A stretch of DNA of 64,000 nucleotides from Marinicauda algicola. GTDB taxonomy: Bacteria > Pseudomonadota > Alphaproteobacteria > Caulobacterales > Maricaulaceae. The stretch covers positions 1,240,001 to 1,304,000 of the forward strand of contig NZ_CP071057.1 of NCBI RefSeq assembly GCF_017161425.1, read 5' to 3'. Below the pieces are notes generated by a model. That model did not search any database, had not been told where the DNA came from, and was given only the letters and a program-made list of their open reading frames with translations. Positions 7,853 through 16,673 of the stretch are shown one piece after another (positions within the stretch are counted from its first letter, which is position 1; every line of letters starts with the position of its first letter). A program made the translations under genes and the position numbers.

Positions 7853-8871
7853 ACGTCGACGCCCCTGGCGCCCGCATAACGTCCGGCCCAGAGATACAGC
7901 GCCATCAGCATCGCCGCGCACGTCCAGAAAACCGCGAACGGAGCCCAGTCCGGACCCTGTGCGGCAATGAGGCCGGCCGCGGCACAGGCGAATGTCAGTC
8001 CGGCATAGGCGACTGCCGCCCGGCGATGGCTCCAGCCCGCCTTGATGAGGCGCTGATAGGCGTGTTCGGAATGGGCCGTCAGACGAAGCCGGCCATGGCG
8101 GGCGCGCCGGGCGAGCGTGAGCAGCACGTCGGCGAGGAAGGGCAGGACGAAGAGCGGCGCGAGCCAGAGCGATCCGGGCAAGCCCTTGCCCGCCATGGCA
8201 AGGGCCCCGCCCGCATAGAGCGCGCCGGCCGCGAGCGATCCGGCATCGCCGGCGAAGACCCGCGCGGGCGGCCGGTTGAATGCCAGGAAGCCGATGAGGC
8301 CGCCCGCGAGCAGCGCCCCGGCGATGGCCGCGGCGGACACGCCGGTCACCAGGCCGGCGAGCGCCAGGGCGGCCCCGGCCGGAACCAGCACCGCGGCCAG
8401 CATAGCGTCCGCCCCGTCCATGAAATTGACCGCGTTGACGACGGTGAAGAGAAAGAGCGCGGAGCCGAGGAGGCCGAGGATCCAGGGCAGCACCAGGCCG
8501 GCTTCGCGCGTCACGGCGAGCCAGCGTACCGGTTCGATCACCGCGAAAGCGAGGCAGAGCAGCGCGAGCACGGCGAATTTGAGCGGCCCGGAGAGGCCCT
8601 TCAGATCGTCGAGAAAGCCCAGCAGGCCGCACGCGCCGGCAAAGGCGAGCACGGCTGCGAACGTACCGGCACCGACCGGGGCGGCGAGGATGGCCAGCGC
8701 ACCGGCACCGGCGCCCGCGAGCAGTCCGAGCCCGCCGCTCCTCGGGGTCGGGGTGGAATGCAGGGACCGGTGCTCGGGAAAATCGAGCACGCCGCCCTTC
8801 AGCGCGAGGTAGCTCACCGCGAGGCTGACGACGAGACTCACGCCGCCGGCCAGGAAAAGGACCGCGCTCAT
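7849..8871 (-). CDS. WecA/MraY-like polyprenyl-phosphate glycosyl-1-phosphate transferase
   Basis: An integral membrane GT4-type phosphoglycosyltransferase that loads a sugar-1-phosphate onto undecaprenyl phosphate to start glycan synthesis. The 340-residue, multi-helix protein shows the catalytic LGFLDD (Asp88, Asp89), the NxxNxxDG motif NAVNFMDG (146-153) and FAGDAGSL. The cytoplasmic HSEHAYQRL loop is typical of the WbpL/WecA branch rather than MraY. The sugar is not determined. No other glycan assembly genes are adjacent, so its pathway is unknown. Its start overlaps ispE by four bases. Confidence 0.87.
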   Translation of the reverse strand: MSAVLFLAGGVSLVVSLAVSYLALKGGVLDFPEHRSLHSTPTPRSGGLGLLAGAGAGALAILAAPVGAGTFAAVLAFAGACGLLGFLDDLKGLSGPLKFAVLALLCLAFAVIEPVRWLAVTREAGLVLPWILGLLGSALFLFTVVNAVNFMDGADAMLAAVLVPAGAALALAGLVTGVSAAAIAGALLAGGLIGFLAFNRPPARVFAGDAGSLAAGALYAGGALAMAGKGLPGSLWLAPLFVLPFLADVLLTLARRARHGRLRLTAHSEHAYQRLIKAGWSHRRAAVAYAGLTFACAAAGLIAAQGPDWAPFAVFWTCAAMLMALYLWAGRYAGARGVDV

Positions 8872-9752
8872 GCCACCGCTCCGGCGAGGTGCACGGGCCT
8901 GACGATCCAGTCCGGGCGGGTGGCGCTCAGCGCATCGGCGCCCGCGCGTGCGGCCCGTTCGTCGTCGAACAGGGCGAAGCAGGAGGCGCCCGAACCGGAC
9001 ATGCGCGCGAGACGGCAGCCCTGCAGGGCGCGCAAGGCCTTCAGAGTTTCCGCGATGGCAGGCTCGAGATGCTGCGCACTCGGCTGGAGATGATTGGCGC
9101 CGGCCGCGATCCAGTCGAGCGCCTGCTCGACGGTGCCGGCCGCGGGAGGCGGCGTGCAGGCCAGGATTTGCGGCCCCGTGGCGTCATAGGCCTCGAACAC
9201 GTCCTTCGTTGCCACCGGCACGCCGGGATTGGCGATCACGGCATCCAGCCCGGGCCACGCCACGAGCGGAGCGATCCGCTCCCCTCGCCCGGTCATGCGC
9301 AGCGGCCGGGAATGGACGCAGGCCGGGACGTCGGACCCGACCACCGAGCCGATCTCTGCGAGCTGCTTGCGGCTGAGGTCGAGCTCCCAGAAGCGGGCGA
9401 GCGCGCGCAGCGCCGCCGCCGCGTCCGCCGACCCGCCGCCGAGACCGGCCGCAACGGGCACGGCCTTGTCCAGGACGATCGATGCCGACAGGTCGGGCCG
9501 CTCGACCGCGGCGCGCAAGGCGTAGGCCGCCTTCAGGACGAGATTCTTCGGCTCGGATTCGAGGCTGCGCGCGCCGGGACCTTTCAGCTGCAGGGAGAGG
9601 CCGTCGCCCTCACCCACCGAGATCGCGTCGCCCCAGTCGGCAAACACCACGAGAGAGTCGACCGGATGGTACCCGTCCGCCCCGGCCGGTCCGACCGCCA
9701 GGGTCAGGTTGACCTTGGCCGGCGCGAACTCGCTCACGGCACCCGTGCTCAT
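8868..9752 (-). CDS. ispE: 4-diphosphocytidyl-2-C-methyl-D-erythritol kinase
   Basis: IspE phosphorylates CDP-methylerythritol in the MEP pathway to isoprenoid precursors. It is a GHMP kinase of 294 residues. The N-terminal FAPAKVNLTL carries the conserved lysine (Lys13), and the ATP-binding glycine loop is GLGGGSAD at 103-110. The C-terminal RMSGSGASCFALF is the third GHMP motif. The gene overlaps both neighbours by four bases, so it is part of a TPR-ispE-transferase operon. IspH of the same pathway lies about 29 kb away in this window. Confidence 0.95.
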   Translation of the reverse strand: MSTGAVSEFAPAKVNLTLAVGPAGADGYHPVDSLVVFADWGDAISVGEGDGLSLQLKGPGARSLESEPKNLVLKAAYALRAAVERPDLSASIVLDKAVPVAAGLGGGSADAAAALRALARFWELDLSRKQLAEIGSVVGSDVPACVHSRPLRMTGRGERIAPLVAWPGLDAVIANPGVPVATKDVFEAYDATGPQILACTPPPAAGTVEQALDWIAAGANHLQPSAQHLEPAIAETLKALRALQGCRLARMSGSGASCFALFDDERAARAGADALSATRPDWIVRPVHLAGAVA

Positions 9753-11407
9753 TCGAGATCCGCCCGGGCGGCCTCCAGCCCCCGCTCCAGGCGCTCGCGG
9801 ATCAGCGCTTCCTCACGCGCATCGGGATCGAGACCCAGCGCATGCTCCCACTGGAACCGCGCCTGCAGGTCGCGGCCGGTACGCGCATAGGCGTCGCCGA
9901 GGTGCCAGTTGATCGTCGGATCGCCGGGAGACTGCTCTACGGCGCGTTCCAGCCAATCCACCGCCTCCTCGTACCGGCCGAGCTTGAACAACCCCCAGCC
10001 GACGCTGTCCAGGATCGCTCCGTTGTCCGGCGCGAGGGCCGCGGCGCGGCGGACCATGGTCAGCCCTTCCTCGACGCGTTCGCCGAACACGATCCAGTTG
10101 TAGCCCAGATGGTTGAGCAGTCGCGGCTCGTTCGGCGCGATCTCGAGGGCGCGCAGGAAGTGGAATTCGGCCGCGGGCCAGTCGCCCAGCGTCTGATGAC
10201 AGATCCCCTTGTAGTAATGCGGCTGCCAGCGCGCCTCGGCGCCGCCCTGCATGACCCCGTCATAGATCTCAACTGCCCGGGCGCAGCGTCCGGTGAGCCG
10301 GTAGATATCGGCAAGCAGGAGGCGCGCGGAGGCGTCCATCGTCTCGTCGCGCAGGGTCTCCGCGCGCTCCATCGCCTGCTCGCGCTCGCCGGCGACGAAT
10401 AGCAGCCAGGCCGCATCCACGCGTGCGTCCACGCCGTACGGCGTGCCGGCAAGGCCGTCATAAAGCGCAATCGCCTCTTCCACCAGGCCGAGCGCCTCGA
10501 GCGTCTGGGCGAGCGTGTAGCGATTGCGCGCGAGGTCCGGGTCCAGACGCTGAACGAGGCGCAGGAAGAGCGCGGTGTAGTCGCCCGGCGCAGACTGAAC
10601 GAGCATGCGCGAGAGGGCGTAGAGCGAGCGTGCCGCGCCCTCGGCCGGCGTCAGGCGCGACGGGCGGCGTCCCTCGCGCGCCCGCGCGAGCGCGGCCGTC
10701 ACATCCGGGTCGGGATTGTCGTCGGACGATATTCGGGCCTGGTAGAGGGCGATCGCCTCGGCCCGGCGCCCCCGGCGCTCGAGGAAGCTGCCATGCAGCA
10801 CGGTCACGAAATCGGCGAGATCGCCGTCCTGCGAGGCCGCGGTATAAGCGTCTTCGGCTCGCGACCACTCCCCCGCAGCCTCGAAGATCAGCGCCTTGTG
10901 GACGATGGCGTAGGGCGCGGCCTGGGACGGGATTTCCAGCGTCTGCCCAGCCGCCTGGCGAGCGCCGGAGCGGGTGCGCGCCAGCTCCCAGTCCGCGAGC
11001 ATGTCCTCGATCACCCGTCCGAACGGCCCGACCTCGCTTTCGCCCTGCGCGGTCAGGCGTAAGCCCTCCTCGAGCGCAGCGGCGCGCGCATATATCCGCG
11101 CGAACTCGAGATCGCTGCTCTGCTCGACGGCCTGACGCGCCGCTTCGTCGGCCCGGGCGAAATCGCCGGCCATCAATGCGGCGTAGAAGGCCCGCTCGGA
11201 CAGGATGTCGAGCCCCGGCTCGATCTCCAGCGCCTGGGCATAGAAATCGGCCGAGCGGTCGACATCGCGCGCGACGCTCGCATAGCGCCCCGCCAGGAAG
11301 GCGCCGTAGACCGTCGGCTCCTCCTCGGGTCCGCTCAGAAAGCCGGTGCCCGCCGCGCAGGACGCGGCGAGCACCAGGGACGCACTCGTCAGGATCAAGG
11401 CTCTCAT
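9749..11407 (-). CDS. TPR-repeat lipoprotein
   Basis: A 552-residue tetratricopeptide protein with a lipoprotein signal: MRALILTSASLVLAASC, the cysteine at 17 being the lipidation site. The body is a series of helical repeats such as GDFARADEAARQAVEQS and GRYEEAVDWLERAVEQSPGD, densest in the C-terminal third. This arrangement just upstream of ispE is common in alphaproteobacteria. Such proteins act as scaffolds on the periplasmic face of the outer or inner membrane. The partner is unknown. It shares a four-base overlap with ispE. Confidence 0.85.
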   Translation of the reverse strand: MRALILTSASLVLAASCAAGTGFLSGPEEEPTVYGAFLAGRYASVARDVDRSADFYAQALEIEPGLDILSERAFYAALMAGDFARADEAARQAVEQSSDLEFARIYARAAALEEGLRLTAQGESEVGPFGRVIEDMLADWELARTRSGARQAAGQTLEIPSQAAPYAIVHKALIFEAAGEWSRAEDAYTAASQDGDLADFVTVLHGSFLERRGRRAEAIALYQARISSDDNPDPDVTAALARAREGRRPSRLTPAEGAARSLYALSRMLVQSAPGDYTALFLRLVQRLDPDLARNRYTLAQTLEALGLVEEAIALYDGLAGTPYGVDARVDAAWLLFVAGEREQAMERAETLRDETMDASARLLLADIYRLTGRCARAVEIYDGVMQGGAEARWQPHYYKGICHQTLGDWPAAEFHFLRALEIAPNEPRLLNHLGYNWIVFGERVEEGLTMVRRAAALAPDNGAILDSVGWGLFKLGRYEEAVDWLERAVEQSPGDPTINWHLGDAYARTGRDLQARFQWEHALGLDPDAREEALIRERLERGLEAARADLE

Positions 11408-11444
11408 CAGGTCCGCACCCGGCCGCGCAGGCGCGCCTCGCAGC

Positions 11445-13118
11445 TTACATGTTGGGATAGTTCGGCCCGCCCCCGCCTTCGGGCGGAACCCAGTTGATAT
11501 TCTGGTTCGGGTCCTTGATGTCGCAGGTCTTGCAGTGGACGCAGTTCTGCGCGTTGATCACGAACTGCTTCTCGCCGCCCTCCTCGGGTTCGACCCATTC
11601 ATAGACCGCGGCCGGGCAGTAGCGCGCCGACGGGCCGCCATAGACCTTGAGTTCGCTGTCGTACTGCAGCTGCCAGTCCTTCACCTTGAGATGGACCGGC
11701 TGGTCCTCCTCGTGATTGGTGTTGGAGATGAACACCGAGGACAGCCGGTCGAAGGTCAGGACATTGTCCGGCTTGGGATAGCTCTTCGGCTTCGACTTGT
11801 CGGCGGGCCTCGTCGCCTCGTGATCGGCGCCGCCATGGCCCATCGTGCCGAACACGGACACCCCGAACAGCTCGTTCGTCCACATATCGAGCCCGCCGAG
11901 CACCACCCCGATGGTGGTGCCGTACTTCGTCCAGAGCGGCTTGACGTTGCGGACCTTCTTCAGCTCCTTCTTCACCCAGCTCTTGTCGTAGAGCTCCTCG
12001 TACCGGGTGAGTTCGTCGTGCTGGCGGCCGGCCTGCAGCGCCTCGAAGGCGGCCTCCGCCCCCATCATGCCGGTCTTCATCGCGTTGTGGCTGCCCTTGA
12101 TGCGCGGCACGTTCACGAAGCCGGCCGAGCAGCCGATGAGCGCCCCGCCCGGGAAGACAAGCCTGGGCACGGACTGATAGCCGCCCTCGGTGATGGCGCG
12201 CGCGCCGTAGGACAGGCGCTCGCCGCCTTCCAGAACCTCGGCGATGTCCGGATGGGTCTTGAACTTCTGGAACTCGCCGAACGGGAAGAGGTGCGGGTTC
12301 TTGTAATTGAGGTGCACCACGAAGCCGATGGAGACCAGATTGTCTCCGAAGTGGTACATCCAGCTGCCCCCGCCGGTCTCGTTGTCCAGCGGCCAGCCCA
12401 TGGTGTGCTGGGTATAGCCCTTCCTGAACTTCTCCGGCCTGACGCGCCACAGCTCCTTCATGCCGAGACCGAATTTCTGCGGCTCGCGGCCGGCACCGAG
12501 ATCGAAGCGCTTGATGAGCTGCTTGGACAGGGAGCCGCGGGCGCCCTCGGCGATGAGGGTGTACTTGGCGCGCAGCTCCATGCCGGGCATGTAGCCGTCC
12601 TTCTTCGAACCGTCCTTGGCGACACCCATGTCGCCGGTGACGATCCCCTTGATGACGCCGTCCTCCTCGACCAGTTCGGCGGCCGCGAAGCCGGGATAGA
12701 TCTCCACGCCCAACGCCTCGGCCTTGGCCGCCAGGAAGCGGCAGACCGAGCCGAGCGAGCCGATATAGCAGCCCTTGTTGTGCATGAAGGCGGGCATCAT
12801 GAAATTCGGGAAGGCGGCCGAGCCGGCCTCGCCGAGCATGACGAAGCGGTCCTCGGTCACCGGCGTGTCGAGCGGGGTCTCGGGATCCTCGCGCCAGTCC
12901 GGCAGCAGCTCGTCCATGGCCTTGGGATCGAGCACCACGCCGGAGAGAATGTGGGCGCCGACCTCGGAGCCCTTCTCGATCACGGCGATGGAGATGTCCG
13001 CACCCTCTTGCTCCGCGAGCTGCTTCAGGCGAATCGCGGCGGACAGGCCGGCCGGACCGGCGCCCGCGATGACCACGTCATATTCCATCGACTCCCGTTC
13101 GATCGCCTCGTCGGCCAT
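11445..13118 (-). CDS. Electron transfer flavoprotein-ubiquinone oxidoreductase
   Basis: ETF-QO passes electrons from reduced ETF (fatty acid and amino acid oxidation) to ubiquinone at the inner membrane. The 557-residue protein has the FAD dinucleotide fold YDVVIAGAGPAGLSAAIRL near residues 13-31. The C-terminal [4Fe-4S] ferredoxin-like domain has ligands visible in ARYCPAAVYEW and NCVHCKTCDIKDP. A hydrophobic quinone-binding region (GSVCRFLAAKAE, GLGMKELW) is conserved. No etfAB genes are in the window, so its partner is encoded elsewhere. Length matches bacterial and mitochondrial enzymes. Confidence 0.95.
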   Translation of the reverse strand: MADEAIERESMEYDVVIAGAGPAGLSAAIRLKQLAEQEGADISIAVIEKGSEVGAHILSGVVLDPKAMDELLPDWREDPETPLDTPVTEDRFVMLGEAGSAAFPNFMMPAFMHNKGCYIGSLGSVCRFLAAKAEALGVEIYPGFAAAELVEEDGVIKGIVTGDMGVAKDGSKKDGYMPGMELRAKYTLIAEGARGSLSKQLIKRFDLGAGREPQKFGLGMKELWRVRPEKFRKGYTQHTMGWPLDNETGGGSWMYHFGDNLVSIGFVVHLNYKNPHLFPFGEFQKFKTHPDIAEVLEGGERLSYGARAITEGGYQSVPRLVFPGGALIGCSAGFVNVPRIKGSHNAMKTGMMGAEAAFEALQAGRQHDELTRYEELYDKSWVKKELKKVRNVKPLWTKYGTTIGVVLGGLDMWTNELFGVSVFGTMGHGGADHEATRPADKSKPKSYPKPDNVLTFDRLSSVFISNTNHEEDQPVHLKVKDWQLQYDSELKVYGGPSARYCPAAVYEWVEPEEGGEKQFVINAQNCVHCKTCDIKDPNQNINWVPPEGGGGPNYPNM

Positions 13119-13283
13119 GTCGTCTCCTCGCGTCTTCGTCTCTTCAAGCGGCTTCAGGCCGTGGCGCGAAGCCCGCTTTGCGTTTGCCTCGTCCCGTCTT
13201 AGCCTACACGTCTTCGTTCAGCTAGGGCCGGGCCGCGCAAGGGCCAGCCCGCACGCAAGCAAGGGCGCTCCGCCACACCCCTG

Positions 13284-14132
13284 ATGACCGCACCGCTTTC
13301 ACCCGACGATGTCCGCGCCCTGAAGAGCCTCCTGTCCTGGTGGGAAGAGGCCGGCATCGAGGTGCCCGAAATCCCGGCCGCGGCGCGGTCCGGTGCGGAC
13401 GTGCGTCCGGCCCGGGAGGCGGCGGCCCGCGTCATGCGCCAGCCGCCCTCCTCCGCGCCGCAGCGCCCGGCCGCCACCGCCGCGCAGGCGCGCCGGGCCG
13501 GGTTCGGCGCCGAACCGCCCGAGCAGGATGCCCGCCAGATGGCCGGCGAGGCGAAGACGCTGGACGCGCTGAAGGCCGCGCTCGAGGCGTTCGACGGGTG
13601 TGCGCTCAAGCCCACCGCGATGAACACCGTGTTCGCCCGCGGCAATCCGGCGAGCGGCCTGATGATCGTCGGCGAGGCGCCCGGCCGAGAAGAGGACGAG
13701 CAGGGCGCGCCCTTCGTGGGCCGCTCCGGCCAGCTCCTGGACAAGATGCTCGCCGCGATCGGGCTCGGGCCGGAAGATGTCTACATCACCAACATCGTCA
13801 ACTGGCGCCCGCCGGGAAACCGCAAGCCGACCGACACCGAGGTGATGGCCTGCCTGCCCTTCGCCGAACGTCACATCGCGCTCGTCAGACCGAAACTGCT
13901 GGTCTTCGCCGGCGGCATCTCCGCCCAGACGCTGCTGCGCGCGAAATCCGGCATCATGAGTCTTCGAGGCCGCTGGACCGAGTACCGCGTCAAGGACGAG
14001 GCCTTCCAGGAGGCCGGCGCGATCCCGGCCCTGCCGATCTTCCACCCCGCCTTCCTGCTGCGCCGCCCGCAGGAGAAGCGCCGCGCATGGGCCGACATGC
14101 TAAGCCTTCAGGAGCGGCTGGAGGGGTTATAG
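13284..14132 (+). CDS. Family 4-like uracil-DNA glycosylase, Fe-S ligands partly lost
   Basis: A UDG-superfamily base-excision repair enzyme of 282 residues. It has a proline/alanine-rich N-terminal extension to about residue 90. The catalytic GEAPG is at 130-134, followed by FVGRSGQLLDKML, and the leucine-loop histidine motif is FHPAFLL. Canonical family 4 enzymes hold a [4Fe-4S] cluster with four cysteines. Here only two equivalents remain, Cys106 (DGCALK) and Cys190 (ACLPF). The positions of the other two are Phe103 and Trp174 (NWRPPGN). It probably belongs to the cluster-deficient alphaproteobacterial branch, and activity on uracil is an inference. Confidence 0.85.
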   Translation: MTAPLSPDDVRALKSLLSWWEEAGIEVPEIPAAARSGADVRPAREAAARVMRQPPSSAPQRPAATAAQARRAGFGAEPPEQDARQMAGEAKTLDALKAALEAFDGCALKPTAMNTVFARGNPASGLMIVGEAPGREEDEQGAPFVGRSGQLLDKMLAAIGLGPEDVYITNIVNWRPPGNRKPTDTEVMACLPFAERHIALVRPKLLVFAGGISAQTLLRAKSGIMSLRGRWTEYRVKDEAFQEAGAIPALPIFHPAFLLRRPQEKRRAWADMLSLQERLEGL

Positions 14133-14714
14133 GTCGCCCGCCTCGTCCACGTCGCGCAGCGTTCGAAGATGCGCGATTCGCGCCATCGCATGTGCCCGCA
14201 GCCGCGCCTCGAGATCCTCGCGCGTGCGCGGGTGCGACCAGCGCACGCCCTCGAACACGCCCGGCGGTGCCGGTGCGTCCAGCGCCAGCAGCCAGTAGCC
14301 GCCGTCCTCGGCCGGTCCGATCACCGCATCGTGGCGCTTCAGCAGGCGCAGCGCGCCGGCGATATCCGCGCGGGTGATCCGGGGTGCATCGGTGCCGATG
14401 ACGATGACGGGCCGGCGCCTCGCCGGCCGCGCGGATGCAAACACCTGCGCCTGGCGCGCGCCGAGATCGCCGCCGCCTTGTGCGACGCGCGCGACATGGT
14501 TCGGCCAGACGGCCGGGAAACGCCGGCGCAGGGCCGCATCCGGCGCTATGGCGAGCACCATCTCCCAGCGCGGATCGGCCAGGCGCCTGAGGATCCGCGC
14601 GGTCATCGCTCGGTAGAGCCGCCAGGCGGCGACCTTCCCGATGCCCTCGGCCAGCCTCGTCTTGGCCCCGCCGATCACCGGGGCCTTGGCGAAGACCACC
14701 AGGCGCGGCCTCAT
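14127..14714 (-). CDS. TIGR04282 / DUF2064 glycosyltransferase-like protein
   Basis: A 195-residue nucleotidyl-sugar-transferase-like protein beginning MRPRLVVFAKAPVIGGAKTRLA, the hallmark of the TIGR04282 (DUF2064) family. Further motifs are VIVIGTDAPRI, with the metal-binding aspartate, and AVIGPAEDGGYWLL. The ATG at 14714 overlaps the stop of the upstream glycosyltransferase (ATGA), so the two are made as a pair. Such pairs are often annotated as arsenosugar-linked. No arsenic gene is present here, so that role is not supported. The end converges on the UDG gene with a six-base overlap. Confidence 0.82.
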   Translation of the reverse strand: MRPRLVVFAKAPVIGGAKTRLAEGIGKVAAWRLYRAMTARILRRLADPRWEMVLAIAPDAALRRRFPAVWPNHVARVAQGGGDLGARQAQVFASARPARRRPVIVIGTDAPRITRADIAGALRLLKRHDAVIGPAEDGGYWLLALDAPAPPGVFEGVRWSHPRTREDLEARLRAHAMARIAHLRTLRDVDEAGDL

Positions 14715-15415
14715 CTCGAGTAGCTCCTCGCCAGGCGCGCGGGATCGGCGCCGAGAAAGTAGCGCGCGAGCAGGACCAGATTCTTCGCCGAGCGCTTCAG
14801 ATAGCCCTCGCGCGCGAAGCGCTCGGCGCTCGTCACCGCCCGGCTCTTCAGGAGCGCCAGCCGGCGCGCGCCGATGCGGCGCACGATGTCGACGTCCTCG
14901 AACAGGACCATCGGCTTGTAGCCGCCGAGCGCGTCGTGGAAGGCCTTCGGGATGAGCAGGCCCTGATCGCCATAGGGAAGCTTCAGCGCGCGCGAACGCC
15001 AGTTGACGAAACGGGCGAGCCGGCGCGCCGGGGCGCGGGGATCGTCCAGCGCGAAGCGGAAGGCCGCGGCGCGGTGCCGGTCTGCATGGGCCTGCATGAA
15101 GCGGCGCACTTCCGCCGACCAGCCGGGCTCCAGCCGGGTGTCGGCGTGCAGGAAGAGATACCAGTCGCCCTCGCCCGCCAGCCGGCACGCAGCCTGCGTC
15201 CCGGCGATGAGCTGCGGCCCGCGGCCCTTCGCGCCGGTGACGATGCGAAAGCCGGCGTGCGCCGCGATCTCGCGCGTGGCGTCGGTGGAGCCGCCGTCGG
15301 CGAGCACCCAGCCGGCGATCAAGCCCGAATGCAGGCCTTCGCCGAGGCTGTCGATCACGCCGGGCAGAGAGCGGGCGGCGTTGAGGGCGGGAATGATGAC
15401 GACGAGGCGGGCCAT
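14711..15415 (-). CDS. TIGR04283 family GT2 glycosyltransferase
   Basis: A 234-residue family 2 glycosyltransferase. The nucleotide-sugar fold is VVIIPALNAARSLPGVIDSL at the N-terminus, with GWVLADGGSTDATREIA and the metal-binding FLHADTRL (DxD-type HADT). PYGDQGLLIPKAFHDALGGY is the acceptor-side motif shared by TIGR04283 members. It carries no obvious membrane segment. It is translationally coupled to the DUF2064 protein that follows. The acceptor is unknown; the usual arsenosugar label comes from gene neighbourhoods not seen here. Confidence 0.87.
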   Translation of the reverse strand: MARLVVIIPALNAARSLPGVIDSLGEGLHSGLIAGWVLADGGSTDATREIAAHAGFRIVTGAKGRGPQLIAGTQAACRLAGEGDWYLFLHADTRLEPGWSAEVRRFMQAHADRHRAAAFRFALDDPRAPARRLARFVNWRSRALKLPYGDQGLLIPKAFHDALGGYKPMVLFEDVDIVRRIGARRLALLKSRAVTSAERFAREGYLKRSAKNLVLLARYFLGADPARLARSYSR

Positions 15416-15498
15416 GCCCTGACATGGCCGAGCGCGGCGCTCCGGTCAATGTGAAAAAGTTCTTGCTTCGTTCTCTTTCGGGAGTCACTGTTCGCGCC

Positions 15499-16608
15499 AT
15501 GAACGCCCGTGTCCCTCCGCCCCGAGCCTCCTCCCTCCTGCCCGAGCATTTCAGGCAGAACGGGCGCGGCGCGAAGTCGAACGCGGCCGGTCGCTACGAG
15601 ACGGCGGCGAGCGAGCCCTTCGACGATGGCTGGGGCACGAACGACGCGCCGGCCCCGCGCCTGGAGACCACGCTGATCCGGGACGCCTCGCGCACGATCA
15701 TCGCCACGAACGACAGTCCGGACATCGGGTTCGGCCGCTCGATCAACCCCTATCGCGGCTGCGAGCACGGCTGCATCTACTGCTATGCCCGGCCCAGCCA
15801 CGCCTATTGGGGCTATTCGGCGGGGCTCGATTTCGAGAGCAAGCTGTTCTTCAAGCCCGATGCGGCCGCGCTTCTGGACAAGACGTTCCGCAAGAAAGGC
15901 TACGTGCCGGAGACCATCGCGATCGGGGCCAATACCGATCCCTACCAGCCCGTCGAGCGCCGGCTGCGGATCACCCGGTCGATCCTCGAGGTATGTCTGA
16001 AGTTCCGCCATCCGGTCGCCATCGTCACCAAGTCGGCGAGTATCATGCGCGATCTCGACATTCTCGAAGCGCTATCCGCGCTCAATCTGGTGCGCGTCGC
16101 GATTTCGGTGACGACGCTCGACCGCGCGCTCGCCCGGGCGATGGAACCGCGGGCGGCGACTGCGGAGCGGCGGCTCGAGGCGATGCGCGTCCTCTCCAGG
16201 GCCGGCGTGCCGGTGACGATGATGACCGCCCCGATCATCCCCGGCCTCACCGACCGCGAGATCGAGACCCTGCTCGAGGCCGGCGCCGATGCCGGGGCCG
16301 GCTCGGCGAGCTACGTCCTGCTTCGCCTGCCGCTGGAGGTCTCGCCGCTGTTCCAGGAATGGCTCGAGACCGAACGCCCGGACGCGGCTAGGAAGATCAT
16401 GTCGCTGGTGCGCCAGACGCGCGGCGGCAAGGATTACGACGCGACCTTCCACAAGCGCGGGCGAGGCGAAGGCCCCATCGCCGACCTCATCGCCCAGCGC
16501 TTCGAAAAGGCGCGCCGGCGCTACGGCCTCGATGGCGAACGCACCCCGCTGCGAACCGACCTGTTCGAGGTGCCGCTGGAAAACGGCGCGCAGTTGAGTT
16601 TGTTCTAG
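15499..16608 (+). CDS. PA0069-family radical SAM protein
   Basis: A radical SAM enzyme of 369 residues in the SplB-like PA0069 group. The [4Fe-4S]-SAM motif is CEHGCIYCYARPSHAYW (Cys88, Cys92, Cys95), preceded by INPYRGCEHG. The rest of the barrel includes IAIGANTDPYQPVE, VTKSASIMRD and APIIPGLTD. The start at 15499 is preferred over an in-frame ATG 25 codons upstream because the extension lies in the divergent promoter region. The substrate of this family is unknown. Resemblance to spore photoproduct lyase suggests nucleic-acid chemistry, which is an inference. Confidence 0.88.
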   Translation: MNARVPPPRASSLLPEHFRQNGRGAKSNAAGRYETAASEPFDDGWGTNDAPAPRLETTLIRDASRTIIATNDSPDIGFGRSINPYRGCEHGCIYCYARPSHAYWGYSAGLDFESKLFFKPDAAALLDKTFRKKGYVPETIAIGANTDPYQPVERRLRITRSILEVCLKFRHPVAIVTKSASIMRDLDILEALSALNLVRVAISVTTLDRALARAMEPRAATAERRLEAMRVLSRAGVPVTMMTAPIIPGLTDREIETLLEAGADAGAGSASYVLLRLPLEVSPLFQEWLETERPDAARKIMSLVRQTRGGKDYDATFHKRGRGEGPIADLIAQRFEKARRRYGLDGERTPLRTDLFEVPLENGAQLSLF

Positions 16609-16673
16609 CAAAGGGGGATTTTCTTCGGGATAATCGAGTGAAGATAGCAATTGGCTCCCCGGGGGGGGTGGGC

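Noticed and set aside
14715-15500. N-terminal extension of the DUF2064 frame up to 15500
   Set aside because: The extension reads in the wrong frame through the GT2 gene and has no similarity; the ATG at 14714 gives the complete family protein.
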